Program-made: the position numbers and the translations under genes
Part shown: positions 26,466-34,878 of the stretch, in pieces
Position numbering within the stretch: position 1 is the stretch's first letter
How the letters are laid out: the number at the start of each line of letters is the position of its first letter
Source: Lewinellaceae bacterium
GTDB lineage: Bacteria > Bacteroidota > Bacteroidia > Chitinophagales > Saprospiraceae
DNA: 64,000 nt
NCBI GenBank assembly: GCA_020636275.1
Contig: JACJYD010000001.1
Coordinates: 1-64,000 of the forward strand
Direction of reading: 5' to 3'
The notes under the pieces: model-generated
The model's database searches: none
What the model was told of the DNA's origin: nothing
Seen by the model: the letters and a program-made list of their open reading frames with translations, nothing else

Positions 26466-28733
26466 CTAAATAGACTCCTCCTTTTCCCCTTCGGGATTTA
26501 ATACAAGGTCATCCATCACCTTTACCATCCGGTTCGAAAAGAGCGCCAAATTGCGGTACTCCCCGAGAAAATTGAGGAAAAGAACACTGTTCCGGGTCCC
26601 GGTCTCGTGGTTTTGAATGCGCTTGATCTGGTTCTTCCGGGAAGTCCGGATCAGTTTTAAATAGGCACTCAAATCCGCCAGAAGACGTTTGGCTCCATCG
26701 GCGTCCAGTGAACCGAACATCTGGATGGTTGCGTCCAGCCGTTCTTTCAGCCGCTCCTGGATCCGTTTCAACTCTTCCATCTGGACAGGTGTAAATGGTT
26801 TATGGGTATTATCCACATGATCCAGCCCCGGTTTTACAATATTCCGGACATGGGTGGTCATTTCGTTCAGGTAATCCGCCACCAGGATATAAAGATGAAC
26901 CATCTCGATCAGCTCATCATCGATTTTATCGATGCCCCGGCTAGCTGCCCGCTTGATCTTTTCGGAAAGCCGCTCAATGTCTTTGAATTCCTGATACGTT
27001 TTATTGAGCGCGGCCAGGTCCTCTCTTTCCATCCCTTCCAGCGTGTCATCGAGCACCTTACAGACCCCGTTCAAGATCTGGGCCATTTGGTCTGTGCTAA
27101 GTTTCAAAAGCTTTTCCTTGGTAAGGGGTCCTTCTTCCAGGCCCTTTTCTACGGCGAGTTGTTCTTCCATTCGCTTTCCGTGGTACTTGTGCGACCGGTA
27201 TATGAGCACACCCGCAATGATCAGCACTATAGCGATGGCGATCGTGCCGCCGAAGTAGAAGATATTGGCTAAAATGAACGAAACGACAAAAGCCAACAGC
27301 GCAGTAAAGAACCAGCCGCCGATCACGGAAAGAACTCCCGAAACCCGGTATACGGCACTTTCCCGGCCCCAGGCGCCATCGGCCAGCGAGGTTCCCATGA
27401 AAACCATGAATGTCACGTAGGTAGTCGATAAAGGCAGCTTCATATTTGTGCCGATCGTGATCAGGATACTGGCAGTCACCAATGTAACAGCCGCCCGGAG
27501 CAGGTCGAAGGAAGGCGCTTCTGCTCCCAACCGCGCCTGCATGGCATGGAAAGGCCTTTCATCGAATTGCTTGCCGACCACTTTGGATACTTTTTCCGGA
27601 AGGATATCACTGACAAAAATGGCTATTTTCCCAAAGTTGCGAACGATGGTCCGGGATACGGCAAAGGACGAAAATCGCTCGTTTCCCTCATACTGTCTCC
27701 CCAGATCGAGCGAAGTCTTCACCACGGATTTTGCCTTTTTGGAGGTCCAAAGAGTTATGGTCATGACCACGCCTGCCAGCAACAGGAGCAATGTCGGAGT
27801 AGGCACTTTCCCTGCCAGGCCATCCATCAGCAAGCTATCGGGAGCCCCTCCCGTCTGAGTCCAGATTTCATAGGAATTATACCCGGCGAGAGGTACGCCG
27901 ATGAAGTTCACCAGGTCATTCCCTGCAAAGGCCATAGCCAGCGAAAAAGTCCCGACCAGAACGATCAATTTCAGAATGTTGACCCTCGTGAACCACATCA
28001 ACAATTGGAGGATAAGGGTCCAGGCCACAAAACTGATCCCAATAATGGGCCAGGTGTTGTCCATGATCGTTTTCAACATTTCCTCATCCATGAAGGAGGC
28101 CCCTTTCGAGCCCTTGACCAATAGGAAGTAGGTGATCGAAGCAATGGCGGCCCCGCCCCAGATGGCCCCGAAATACCGGAACCTTTTGCCGTAATCAAAT
28201 GAGAACAACAACCGGGTAAAATACTGAATGATGACCCCGGTAGAAAAGGCAATGACCACCGAAAGCAGAATCCCCGCTATGATCGCCAGGGCCTTTTCCG
28301 AATTGATGTATTCCCCCAGGTCGAGCGCATTCGGGTCTGTATATACTTTTATTACGGAAATGGCTACCGCAGCTCCCAATAATTCGAAGACCACCGATAC
28401 GGTGGTAGAAGTGGGCATGCCAAAGGTGTTGAAAGCATCTAACAAGATGACATCCGTGACCATCACCGCCAAAAAAAGCAGCACGATCTCGGAAAAATAA
28501 AAATGTTCGGGGTGGAAAATGCCCTTCCTGGCCACTTCCATCATGCCACTTGAAAAGGTGCATCCTACCAATATCCCCAAGGCTGCAACACCCAGGACCC
28601 ACTTGAAGGAGGCCGCTTTCGAACCGACAGCTGAATTCAAAAAGTTGACGGCATCATTGCTGACCCCAACAATGAGATCGGAAATCGCCAGCAAAAACAA
28701 AATGACAATGATCAGGAGGTAAAATGTCGCCAT
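26466..28733 (-). CDS. Inorganic phosphate transporter of the PiT/PHO-4 family with C-terminal PhoU-like region
   Basis: The product is 755 residues. The two diagnostic PiT motifs are present: GVSNDAVNFLNSAVGSKA near residue 23 and AFAGNDLVNFIGVPLAG near 270. About eleven to twelve hydrophobic segments cover residues 1-500. The cytoplasmic tail (about 520-755) is helical and resembles DUF47/PhoU-like phosphate-transport regulators, so transporter and regulator appear fused. It would import phosphate with protons or sodium at the inner membrane. Upstream, three TTAACA-like hexamers at 11-bp spacing resemble a Pho box, suggesting phosphate-starvation control. Confidence 0.93.
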   Translation of the reverse strand: MATFYLLIIVILFLLAISDLIVGVSNDAVNFLNSAVGSKAASFKWVLGVAALGILVGCTFSSGMMEVARKGIFHPEHFYFSEIVLLFLAVMVTDVILLDAFNTFGMPTSTTVSVVFELLGAAVAISVIKVYTDPNALDLGEYINSEKALAIIAGILLSVVIAFSTGVIIQYFTRLLFSFDYGKRFRYFGAIWGGAAIASITYFLLVKGSKGASFMDEEMLKTIMDNTWPIIGISFVAWTLILQLLMWFTRVNILKLIVLVGTFSLAMAFAGNDLVNFIGVPLAGYNSYEIWTQTGGAPDSLLMDGLAGKVPTPTLLLLLAGVVMTITLWTSKKAKSVVKTSLDLGRQYEGNERFSSFAVSRTIVRNFGKIAIFVSDILPEKVSKVVGKQFDERPFHAMQARLGAEAPSFDLLRAAVTLVTASILITIGTNMKLPLSTTYVTFMVFMGTSLADGAWGRESAVYRVSGVLSVIGGWFFTALLAFVVSFILANIFYFGGTIAIAIVLIIAGVLIYRSHKYHGKRMEEQLAVEKGLEEGPLTKEKLLKLSTDQMAQILNGVCKVLDDTLEGMEREDLAALNKTYQEFKDIERLSEKIKRAASRGIDKIDDELIEMVHLYILVADYLNEMTTHVRNIVKPGLDHVDNTHKPFTPVQMEELKRIQERLKERLDATIQMFGSLDADGAKRLLADLSAYLKLIRTSRKNQIKRIQNHETGTRNSVLFLNFLGEYRNLALFSNRMVKVMDDLVLNPEGEKEESI

Positions 28734-28786
28734 AAATATTTAGGTAGTTTCTCGTTTTGAAGCCAACAGAACAATATTTCTAAAAG

Positions 28787-28814
28787 TATCAATTGAATGT
28801 TAACTGAATGTTAA
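28787..28814 (-). promoter_or_regulatory. Pho-box-like direct repeat upstream of the phosphate transporter
   Basis: On the coding strand the hexamers TTAACA (28814-28809), TTAACA (28803-28798) and TTGATA (28792-28787) are separated by 5 bp, an 11-bp period. Tandem TTAACA repeats with this spacing are the known PhoP/PhoB binding pattern in several bacteria. They lie 54 nt and more before the start codon of the transporter gene. Binding is inferred. Confidence 0.6.
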
Positions 28815-28832
28815 GTGCGGCCTAATCCAAAT

Positions 28833-28873
28833 AATTTATAAGGATTTGCAGCTCGCTGAAATCCTTATAAATT
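28833..28873 (-). terminator. Hairpin after the M23 peptidase gene
   Basis: The 15-bp arms 28833-28847 and 28859-28873 are exactly complementary. The inner part can add CAGC/GCTG with one bulged G. The foot is AT-rich (AATTTATAA). It follows the minus-strand M23 gene by 19 nt and sits just before the Pho-box-like repeat of the next gene. Confidence 0.75.
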
Positions 28874-28891
28874 CTCATGTGAATAGACAGA

Positions 28892-29518
28892 TCAATATGC
28901 GAGAGCCTCATACCACTGGTCGGCCACTAACCCGCCCCGCCCGTCCAATGGACCATTTGCATTTTTAAAATTGATGGGCAAATCGAAACCCTCCACGGGG
29001 GGCCACTCTTCATAAACCCCGAAATGAAGATGCGGAAAACCGCCGGTATTTCCCGAATTTCCACTGGAGGCGATCTGCGTTCCCGCCTGAACCTGGTCTC
29101 CTGCTTTCACCAGCACCGAATTTTGCTGCAAATGGGCATAAAAGGCCACCGATCCATCCGTATGTTGAATGAACACGTGGTTGTGGTCCCCCGGATTGGG
29201 ATTCGTCCCATTGTCCGGCACATCCGCCCTGATCTCCTTGACCACTCCTTGCCGGGCTGCCGTAACGGGATCACCAATGGAAAGGGCAAAATCGTAGGCC
29301 AATTGACCGCTGTGCCCTCCCGTTGGATTGCAATAGGTTTGGGATAGCACATACGTCTTCCCCACCGGGAATGGAAGAATGTAGGGGGAGGCTTTCGGAT
29401 CGCCAAATTGAGCGCGTTCCAAACAGGTCAACGGCGCTTCCGGGTCTTTTTCACAACTGCTCATCTGACCTGCCAATGCAAAGAACAGGACTCCGGCAAA
29501 TAATACGTTCATTTTCAT
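28892..29518 (-). CDS. M23 family metallopeptidase lipoprotein
   Basis: The product is 208 residues from 29518 (MKMNVLFAG). An ATG at 29551 would begin in the terminator tail of the upstream gene. A signal with lipobox MSSC (Cys about 22) precedes a LytM-type domain. The zinc ligands fit GGHSGQLAYDFAL (His and Asp) and FPHLHFGVYEEW (HLH), with HVFIQHTDGSVAFYAHL before the active site. Such peptidases cut peptidoglycan cross-bridges, or act as inactive activators when ligands are missing; here they appear present. Lipidation suggests anchoring in the inner or outer membrane. Confidence 0.88.
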   Translation of the reverse strand: MKMNVLFAGVLFFALAGQMSSCEKDPEAPLTCLERAQFGDPKASPYILPFPVGKTYVLSQTYCNPTGGHSGQLAYDFALSIGDPVTAARQGVVKEIRADVPDNGTNPNPGDHNHVFIQHTDGSVAFYAHLQQNSVLVKAGDQVQAGTQIASSGNSGNTGGFPHLHFGVYEEWPPVEGFDLPINFKNANGPLDGRGGLVADQWYEALAY

Positions 29519-29561
29519 GCTCCTTGGTTTAAATATACCTTTTCGATGCACGCCCCTAAAA

Positions 29562-29608
29562 ACAGAAAGGGATTGCAGCTACCTGTTGCAGCAACAATCC
29601 CTGTCTGT
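29562..29608 (-). terminator. Terminator after the type B T9SS repeat protein
   Basis: The arms 29562-29575 and 29595-29608 pair in 13 of 14 positions (core AGGGATTG/CAATCCCT). On the minus strand the stem is followed by TTTTTAGG. It lies 34 nt after the stop of the 1656-residue protein. Confidence 0.78.
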
Positions 29609-29642
29609 TTATTTAACGCCCGAATTTCAGGCTGAATTATAT

Positions 29643-32600
29643 TTACCGCACTATCGCAACATCACCCGATACCAGCAATACCAGCCCATCGACGTATTCG
29701 ATCTCAAATTGGTATACGTAAACACCTTCGGAGACAAACTGCCCGTTCTTCCGGCCATCCCAGCCGTAGGCCGGATCGTTGGGCGGAAAATCCGACTCGT
29801 AGAACACGGTCCCACCCCAGCGATCGAAAATGACCAACTCCCGGACTCGCTGAACGGATTTCCCGGCATTGATAACAAACAGGTCGTTGATCCCGTCAAA
29901 GTTGGGGCTGATGACATTTGGCACGTAAAAATCCTGGGGTCGGTACACCCCGACATTCACCGTTGCCGTTACCTCGCATCCATTGATGTCGCGCACCAAA
30001 ACCGTATACTCGGTAGAAGAAGAAGGACTCACTTCCAATTTGGTACAATTCACACAGGATGCTCCGGGTGGAAGCGGATTCCAGATAATGGTATCGATCG
30101 GGAAAAGATTGGTGTTCAGCTGCAGAGTGATCGAAGTGCCCAAAATGATAAGGGTATCCGGCCCCAGGTCGGCCCAAAGGTCAGGCGCTTCCGGCAAGGT
30201 AGCTTCATCCGACCAGGTGCAGGCTACTGCGTCTTCGATATCGATGGTATGGGTACCTGCATCCAGTCCGTCAAATTGTTGCTGACTGGAAAATGCGCCC
30301 CCGTCCAGCGCGATCAAATGGGGCGGGATCCCTCCGGAAATATCCGACACGATCAGGCTGTTTCCTTGTTTGCAGTCGGCAGGAATAACCTCCAATGTTG
30401 CGACCAACGGCGCCGGCTCATTGAGCACCTGGATGGCCTCCGCCACACAACCATTTCCATCGGTTACCGTCAATCCATAGGCGCCGGCAGGAAGGTCGCT
30501 CAATGTAGTCGTTCCGGACTGCCCCGTGCTCCAGGTATAACTGAAACTTCCCACCCCGCCCGAGGCCGAGCCCTCGATGGAACCGTCCGCACCTCCGGCA
30601 CAACTGATCGCATAGCCGAAGAAATCGGAAGTAACCGAAACGTTTGCCGTCAAAGGCGGAGGCGTGTCAATAGTAATGTCCTGATCCCATTCCAATCCGT
30701 TGGGATCGGTCAGGTGGACCGTGTAGGTGCCGGCCGGCAACCCGGGGATGGTCAGGACATTCCCAAACTGGTTGAGGATAAGGTTGCCGCTGAGGCTTCC
30801 ATTTGACGACATCCACGCACATTGAATGGGCACATTGCCCCCGGTGATCGACAGGGAAATGCTTCCCGTATTCTCTCCATTGCACAGAATATCCGCCACT
30901 TCAAACCCCACGGTTAAGGCACAGGAATCGGTGGGAAGGAGGAATACATTCAAAACTTCGGTACTGTCACAACCGTATTGGTTGGAATAGGAAGTAAAAA
31001 ACGTGCCTACCTCCGAAGGTTCACAGGTGCCGCTCGCATAGTAAAGGGTATCGGAGGGCAATAGGCTCACCGTCTCGATCACCAAACTGTCGCAACCGAA
31101 TTGGTTGGAATAGGTGGTCATAAACAGCCCGGTATCCTGCGGACTGCAACTTACATCGTATATATATACCGTGTTGCTCGGCAACAGGCTCACTGTCTCG
31201 ATCACCACGCTGTCGCAACCATACTGATTCGTAAAATTGAATACAAATAACCCCGTATCCACCGGATTACAACTCAAGCCGTATTGATAGGTCGTATCGG
31301 TGGGCAATATACCCACCGTCTCGATCTCGATACTGTCGCAGCCGAATTGGTTGGTGTAGTTGAACACGAACAATCCCGTATCCTGCGGATTGCAGCTCTG
31401 GGTAAACAAATACACCGTATCGGTGGGTAATAAACTTACCGTTTCGATCTCAATGCTGTCGCAGCCGTATTGGTTCGTATAATTGAATACAAACACCCCC
31501 GTATCCTGCGGATTACAGCTTTCGCTATACAGGTACCAGGTATCGGAGGGCAGCAAACTCACCGTTTCGATCTCGGTGCTGTCGCAACCGTATTGGTTCG
31601 TATAATTGAATACAAATACCCCCGTATCCTGCGGATTGCAACTCTCGTTGTACAAATACACCGTATCGGTCGGCAATAAACTTACCGTTTCGATCTCGAT
31701 GCTGTCGCAGCCGTATTGGTTCGTATAATTGAACACAAATACCCCCGTATCCTGCGGATTACAACTTTCGCTGTACAGGTACCAGGTATCGGAGGGCAGC
31801 AAGCTCACCGTTTCGATCTCGATGCTGTCGCAACCGTATTGGTTCGTGTAATTGAATACAAATACCCCCGTATCCTGCGGATTACAGCTCGAATGGTACA
31901 GATAAGTCGTATCGGTCGGCAATAAGCTCACTGTATGGAAGATCAGGCTATCACAGCCGTATTGGTTGGTCAAAGTAGTGAGGAAAAGGCCGGTATCAAG
32001 CGGACTGCAACTCGAGCCGAAGGTGTAGGAGGTATCCGATTCGCTGTAGCTAACCAGATGGAACAGCACGCTATCGCAGCCGTATTGATTGGTTAGGGTG
32101 GTCAAAAACAGCCCGGTGTCCTGCGGATTGCAACTCGCACTGTACGAATAGGTGGAATCCGATTCACTGTAGCTCACCGCCAGGAAGATCAGGCTGTCGC
32201 AGCCGTACTGATTGGTTAGCGTGTTGATAAACAGCCCGGTGTCCTGCGGATTGCAACTCGCACTGTACAAATAGGTACTGTCGGTCGGATTCAGGGTGAC
32301 GGTTTCGATCGTGAGGCTGTCACAGCCGTATTGGTTGGAAAACAATTGAGAGAAGACGCCGGTGTCCTGCGGAAAACAACTCGTATTGAACAGATAGGTC
32401 GTATCGGTTGGCAGGAGGCTTACCGTTTCAATTTCCACGCTGTCGCAACCGTCCTGGTTGGTAAAGGTTTGAATAAAAATTCCCGTATCCTGGGGGTTGC
32501 AGCTCGCGCTGAACAACAACATGGTATCGCCCAAAGCAAAGGAAACCGTCAAGACCTCCACGCTGTCGCAGCCGTACTGATTGGAATAGGTGGCCACAAA

Positions 32601-34613
32601 CACCCCGGTATCCTGAGGGTTACAGCTTGTATTGTAGAGCAACACCGTATCGACCGGATTCATTATCACCTCTACTCCTGCCATCCCTACGCAGGACCCC
32701 GTGCTGGTCACGGTCACTTCATACAGTCCGGCCTGTGCCACCGGGATCGTTTGGGTAGTATCCCCGGTCGACCATTGATAAGCCGTGTAACCCGGTCCGG
32801 CATCCAGGAAGCTGGTATCCCCCGGGCATAATTCGAGATTTCCGGTGATGAGTGGAGTGAAAGAAGCCAGTGTGTCGACCTGCAGAGAGGCAGACCCGAT
32901 ACAGCCCTGGCTGTTGGTCACCGTCACCGTATAAAGCCCTGGAGTCGTTACCTGGATCATTTGGATATTTTGCCCGGATGACCAACTATACGCCGAATAT
33001 CCGGCATCGGCGTTCAGGAACACCGTATCTCCCGGGCAAAAACTATTGGGTCCCGAAATGGTGGGTGTTGGTCCGGCGCTTTGCGTCACATTGACCGAAG
33101 TACTGGCAGTGCAGCCGCTGCTGTTGGTCACAGTGACCGTATAAGTTCCCGGTGTGCTCACCCCAATACTGGCCGTATTGGCGCCGTTCGACCAATTATA
33201 TGCGGTAAAATTACCGGAAGCGTCGAGCACGATGGTTTGTCCAGGGCAAAGGCTGGTAGGCCCGGAAATGACCGGCACCGGACTCGGCAGGGGTTGTACC
33301 ACCGCAAAGGCGACACCCGGGCAGCCAAAACTATTGGTCACGGTAACCGAGTAACCTCCCGGTTGTGATACCAGGAGCGTCGGGGTATTCGCCCCGGTCG
33401 ACCATTGATAGGAGGAATAGCCAAACCCGGCGCTCAGCATGACGGTCTGCCCGAAGCAGATACTGGTCGGCCCCGTTATAGTGGGCGTTGGGCTGGGATT
33501 CTGGGTGACGTTGATGGATGCGGATGCCGAACATCCCCCCGAATTGGTGACCGTGACGCTATAGGTTCCTCCGGTAGAGATAATGATCGAAGGCGTCTGC
33601 TGGCCGTTTGACCAAAGGTAGGTGCTGTAGCTGCCATTCACACCGAGCACCGCCGTTTGCCCAGAGCAAAACGAGGTTGGCCCGGTGATCGCCGGAGTCG
33701 GTGCAGGACTATTGGCGCCGACCGTATAGCTCGCGGATTGTGTGCAACCCGCCGTATCCGTGATAGTTACGGAATAGGAGCCGGGAGCCAGGTTGTTGAT
33801 GTTTGGGGTCGTCTTCCCGTTCGACCATTGAAAGGTCGGGTTTGTGGCGCAGTTTGTCGTCAGCATGATCGATCCATTATTCGAGTTTGCGCAACTCGCA
33901 TTTTGAACCGTTCCGCTGAATTCAAAAGCTTCAACGCAACAGGCCTGCCCGCCGCAATTGATCGTGATCGGGCAGTCGAAGTTGGGCATGGAAATGTAAG
34001 TCGGATTGGCTACCGTACCGTGTACCAGAACAAAGTCGTTAATCCCGCTGATGAGGTTCGGATTGATGGTAAAGGTACTGCCGCAACCCACATTTCCGAT
34101 CACGCCTCCGTCCGTGCAACAGGGCGACCAGGTAAAGTTGCCGGTGAACGTCGGCGGTGATCCGGTGAGCTCCCCCGGGTCGTCTGAAACGGCTACGTAA
34201 GCCGTACTGGGCATGCAATTGAAAGTAATTCCCATTTGCCCCCCATCCGCGTCATTGGCAATGTCGGCGATGAATACCATACTGACCTCTCCGGTATTCG
34301 TGTCTTCATACAACATCAGGACAAGCTTGTTAGAAATCTCCAATCCGGTATTTGCAGAAGACCCGGTGGGGACGCCATACTGGTAGAACGTCGCTGCCGA
34401 CACAGTGCCAGTCAGCGTTGGAAGTGGCGACGAAAACGAACCCTGAGTAAGGTTACAGTTACATGGAGGGGGGGCTGCTTCCTCTACCGTATAAACTTCC
34501 ATGGGCGGAGGCCCGGAAGAGTCTTTTGGATCCTCTTTTGTCTGCCGCTCCAAAAAAAGAGAGACAGCAAGGGCCGGAATGACGAATAAAAGGAGGGTAT
34601 ACAAATGCTTCAT
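29643..34613 (-). CDS. 1656-residue surface repeat protein with T9SS type B (CHU_C) sorting domain
   Basis: An N-terminal membrane-type signal (MKHLYTLLLFVIPALAVSLF) precedes a Cys-rich domain of unknown type (about 50-230) and a SprB-like unit (SCANSNNGSIMLTTN). Then come five Ig/PKD-like repeats of about 70 residues (ITGPTSFCSGQTAVL, YSVTVTNSGGC) and fourteen 41-residue repeats with two cysteines each (about 655-1228). Two or three more SprB-like units follow (CNGENTGSISLSITGG, CAGGADGSIEGSASGG). The last 95 residues (FYVPNVISPNFDGINDLFVI then IFDRWGGTVFYES and WDGRKNGQ) are the gliding motility-associated C-terminal domain, a type B T9SS signal. It is probably a long surface adhesin. Confidence 0.93.
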   Translation of the reverse strand: MKHLYTLLLFVIPALAVSLFLERQTKEDPKDSSGPPPMEVYTVEEAAPPPCNCNLTQGSFSSPLPTLTGTVSAATFYQYGVPTGSSANTGLEISNKLVLMLYEDTNTGEVSMVFIADIANDADGGQMGITFNCMPSTAYVAVSDDPGELTGSPPTFTGNFTWSPCCTDGGVIGNVGCGSTFTINPNLISGINDFVLVHGTVANPTYISMPNFDCPITINCGGQACCVEAFEFSGTVQNASCANSNNGSIMLTTNCATNPTFQWSNGKTTPNINNLAPGSYSVTITDTAGCTQSASYTVGANSPAPTPAITGPTSFCSGQTAVLGVNGSYSTYLWSNGQQTPSIIISTGGTYSVTVTNSGGCSASASINVTQNPSPTPTITGPTSICFGQTVMLSAGFGYSSYQWSTGANTPTLLVSQPGGYSVTVTNSFGCPGVAFAVVQPLPSPVPVISGPTSLCPGQTIVLDASGNFTAYNWSNGANTASIGVSTPGTYTVTVTNSSGCTASTSVNVTQSAGPTPTISGPNSFCPGDTVFLNADAGYSAYSWSSGQNIQMIQVTTPGLYTVTVTNSQGCIGSASLQVDTLASFTPLITGNLELCPGDTSFLDAGPGYTAYQWSTGDTTQTIPVAQAGLYEVTVTSTGSCVGMAGVEVIMNPVDTVLLYNTSCNPQDTGVFVATYSNQYGCDSVEVLTVSFALGDTMLLFSASCNPQDTGIFIQTFTNQDGCDSVEIETVSLLPTDTTYLFNTSCFPQDTGVFSQLFSNQYGCDSLTIETVTLNPTDSTYLYSASCNPQDTGLFINTLTNQYGCDSLIFLAVSYSESDSTYSYSASCNPQDTGLFLTTLTNQYGCDSVLFHLVSYSESDTSYTFGSSCSPLDTGLFLTTLTNQYGCDSLIFHTVSLLPTDTTYLYHSSCNPQDTGVFVFNYTNQYGCDSIEIETVSLLPSDTWYLYSESCNPQDTGVFVFNYTNQYGCDSIEIETVSLLPTDTVYLYNESCNPQDTGVFVFNYTNQYGCDSTEIETVSLLPSDTWYLYSESCNPQDTGVFVFNYTNQYGCDSIEIETVSLLPTDTVYLFTQSCNPQDTGLFVFNYTNQFGCDSIEIETVGILPTDTTYQYGLSCNPVDTGLFVFNFTNQYGCDSVVIETVSLLPSNTVYIYDVSCSPQDTGLFMTTYSNQFGCDSLVIETVSLLPSDTLYYASGTCEPSEVGTFFTSYSNQYGCDSTEVLNVFLLPTDSCALTVGFEVADILCNGENTGSISLSITGGNVPIQCAWMSSNGSLSGNLILNQFGNVLTIPGLPAGTYTVHLTDPNGLEWDQDITIDTPPPLTANVSVTSDFFGYAISCAGGADGSIEGSASGGVGSFSYTWSTGQSGTTTLSDLPAGAYGLTVTDGNGCVAEAIQVLNEPAPLVATLEVIPADCKQGNSLIVSDISGGIPPHLIALDGGAFSSQQQFDGLDAGTHTIDIEDAVACTWSDEATLPEAPDLWADLGPDTLIILGTSITLQLNTNLFPIDTIIWNPLPPGASCVNCTKLEVSPSSSTEYTVLVRDINGCEVTATVNVGVYRPQDFYVPNVISPNFDGINDLFVINAGKSVQRVRELVIFDRWGGTVFYESDFPPNDPAYGWDGRKNGQFVSEGVYVYQFEIEYVDGLVLLVSGDVAIVR
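30933..32655 (-). repeat. Fourteen tandem 41-residue (123-bp) two-cysteine repeats
   Basis: Each unit reads DTxYLYxxSCNPQDTGxFVF then NYTNQYGCDSxEIETVSLLP. The two Cys are 18 positions apart in every copy. Copies 7 to 10 (about 31420-31910) are nearly identical at DNA level; copies 1-6 and 12-14 diverge (for example copy 14 has CEPSEVGTF). This points to recent expansion from the centre of the array. Confidence 0.92.
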
Positions 34614-34878
34614 AATCTTTCCTTTGAATCATGGGAATTTCGGTCGACTCCAAACAATATAAGCAGGTTAAAAGGGGTGGGAAGGTTCTCAACCGGAAAT
34701 TTTCGAAAAATAAAAATAGAAATTTTTACCAATGCCGTCCAAATAAAAATATTACTCCGGCGTCAAACGAAACGGCAATACATCGTGTGGGGCGATCGAA
34801 GCTCGGGTTGGCCCTATTCGATTGGCCGGAATACACCCCACACTTTTCCGGTCAGGACGGCCTCAGGCCAGGTGTTTT
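34614..34878. other. Intergenic region before the type B repeat protein
   Basis: This AT-rich 265-bp gap between the GH5 gene and the repeat protein should hold the promoter of the latter. I see CAAACAAT at about 34650 (near-miss to a minus-strand -7 box) but no exact element and no strong terminator. Confidence 0.5.

Noticed and set aside
29517..30806. 429-codon plus-strand frame opposite the type B T9SS domain
   Set aside because: Composition is that of a reverse-complement shadow; the minus strand carries the CHU_C motif.
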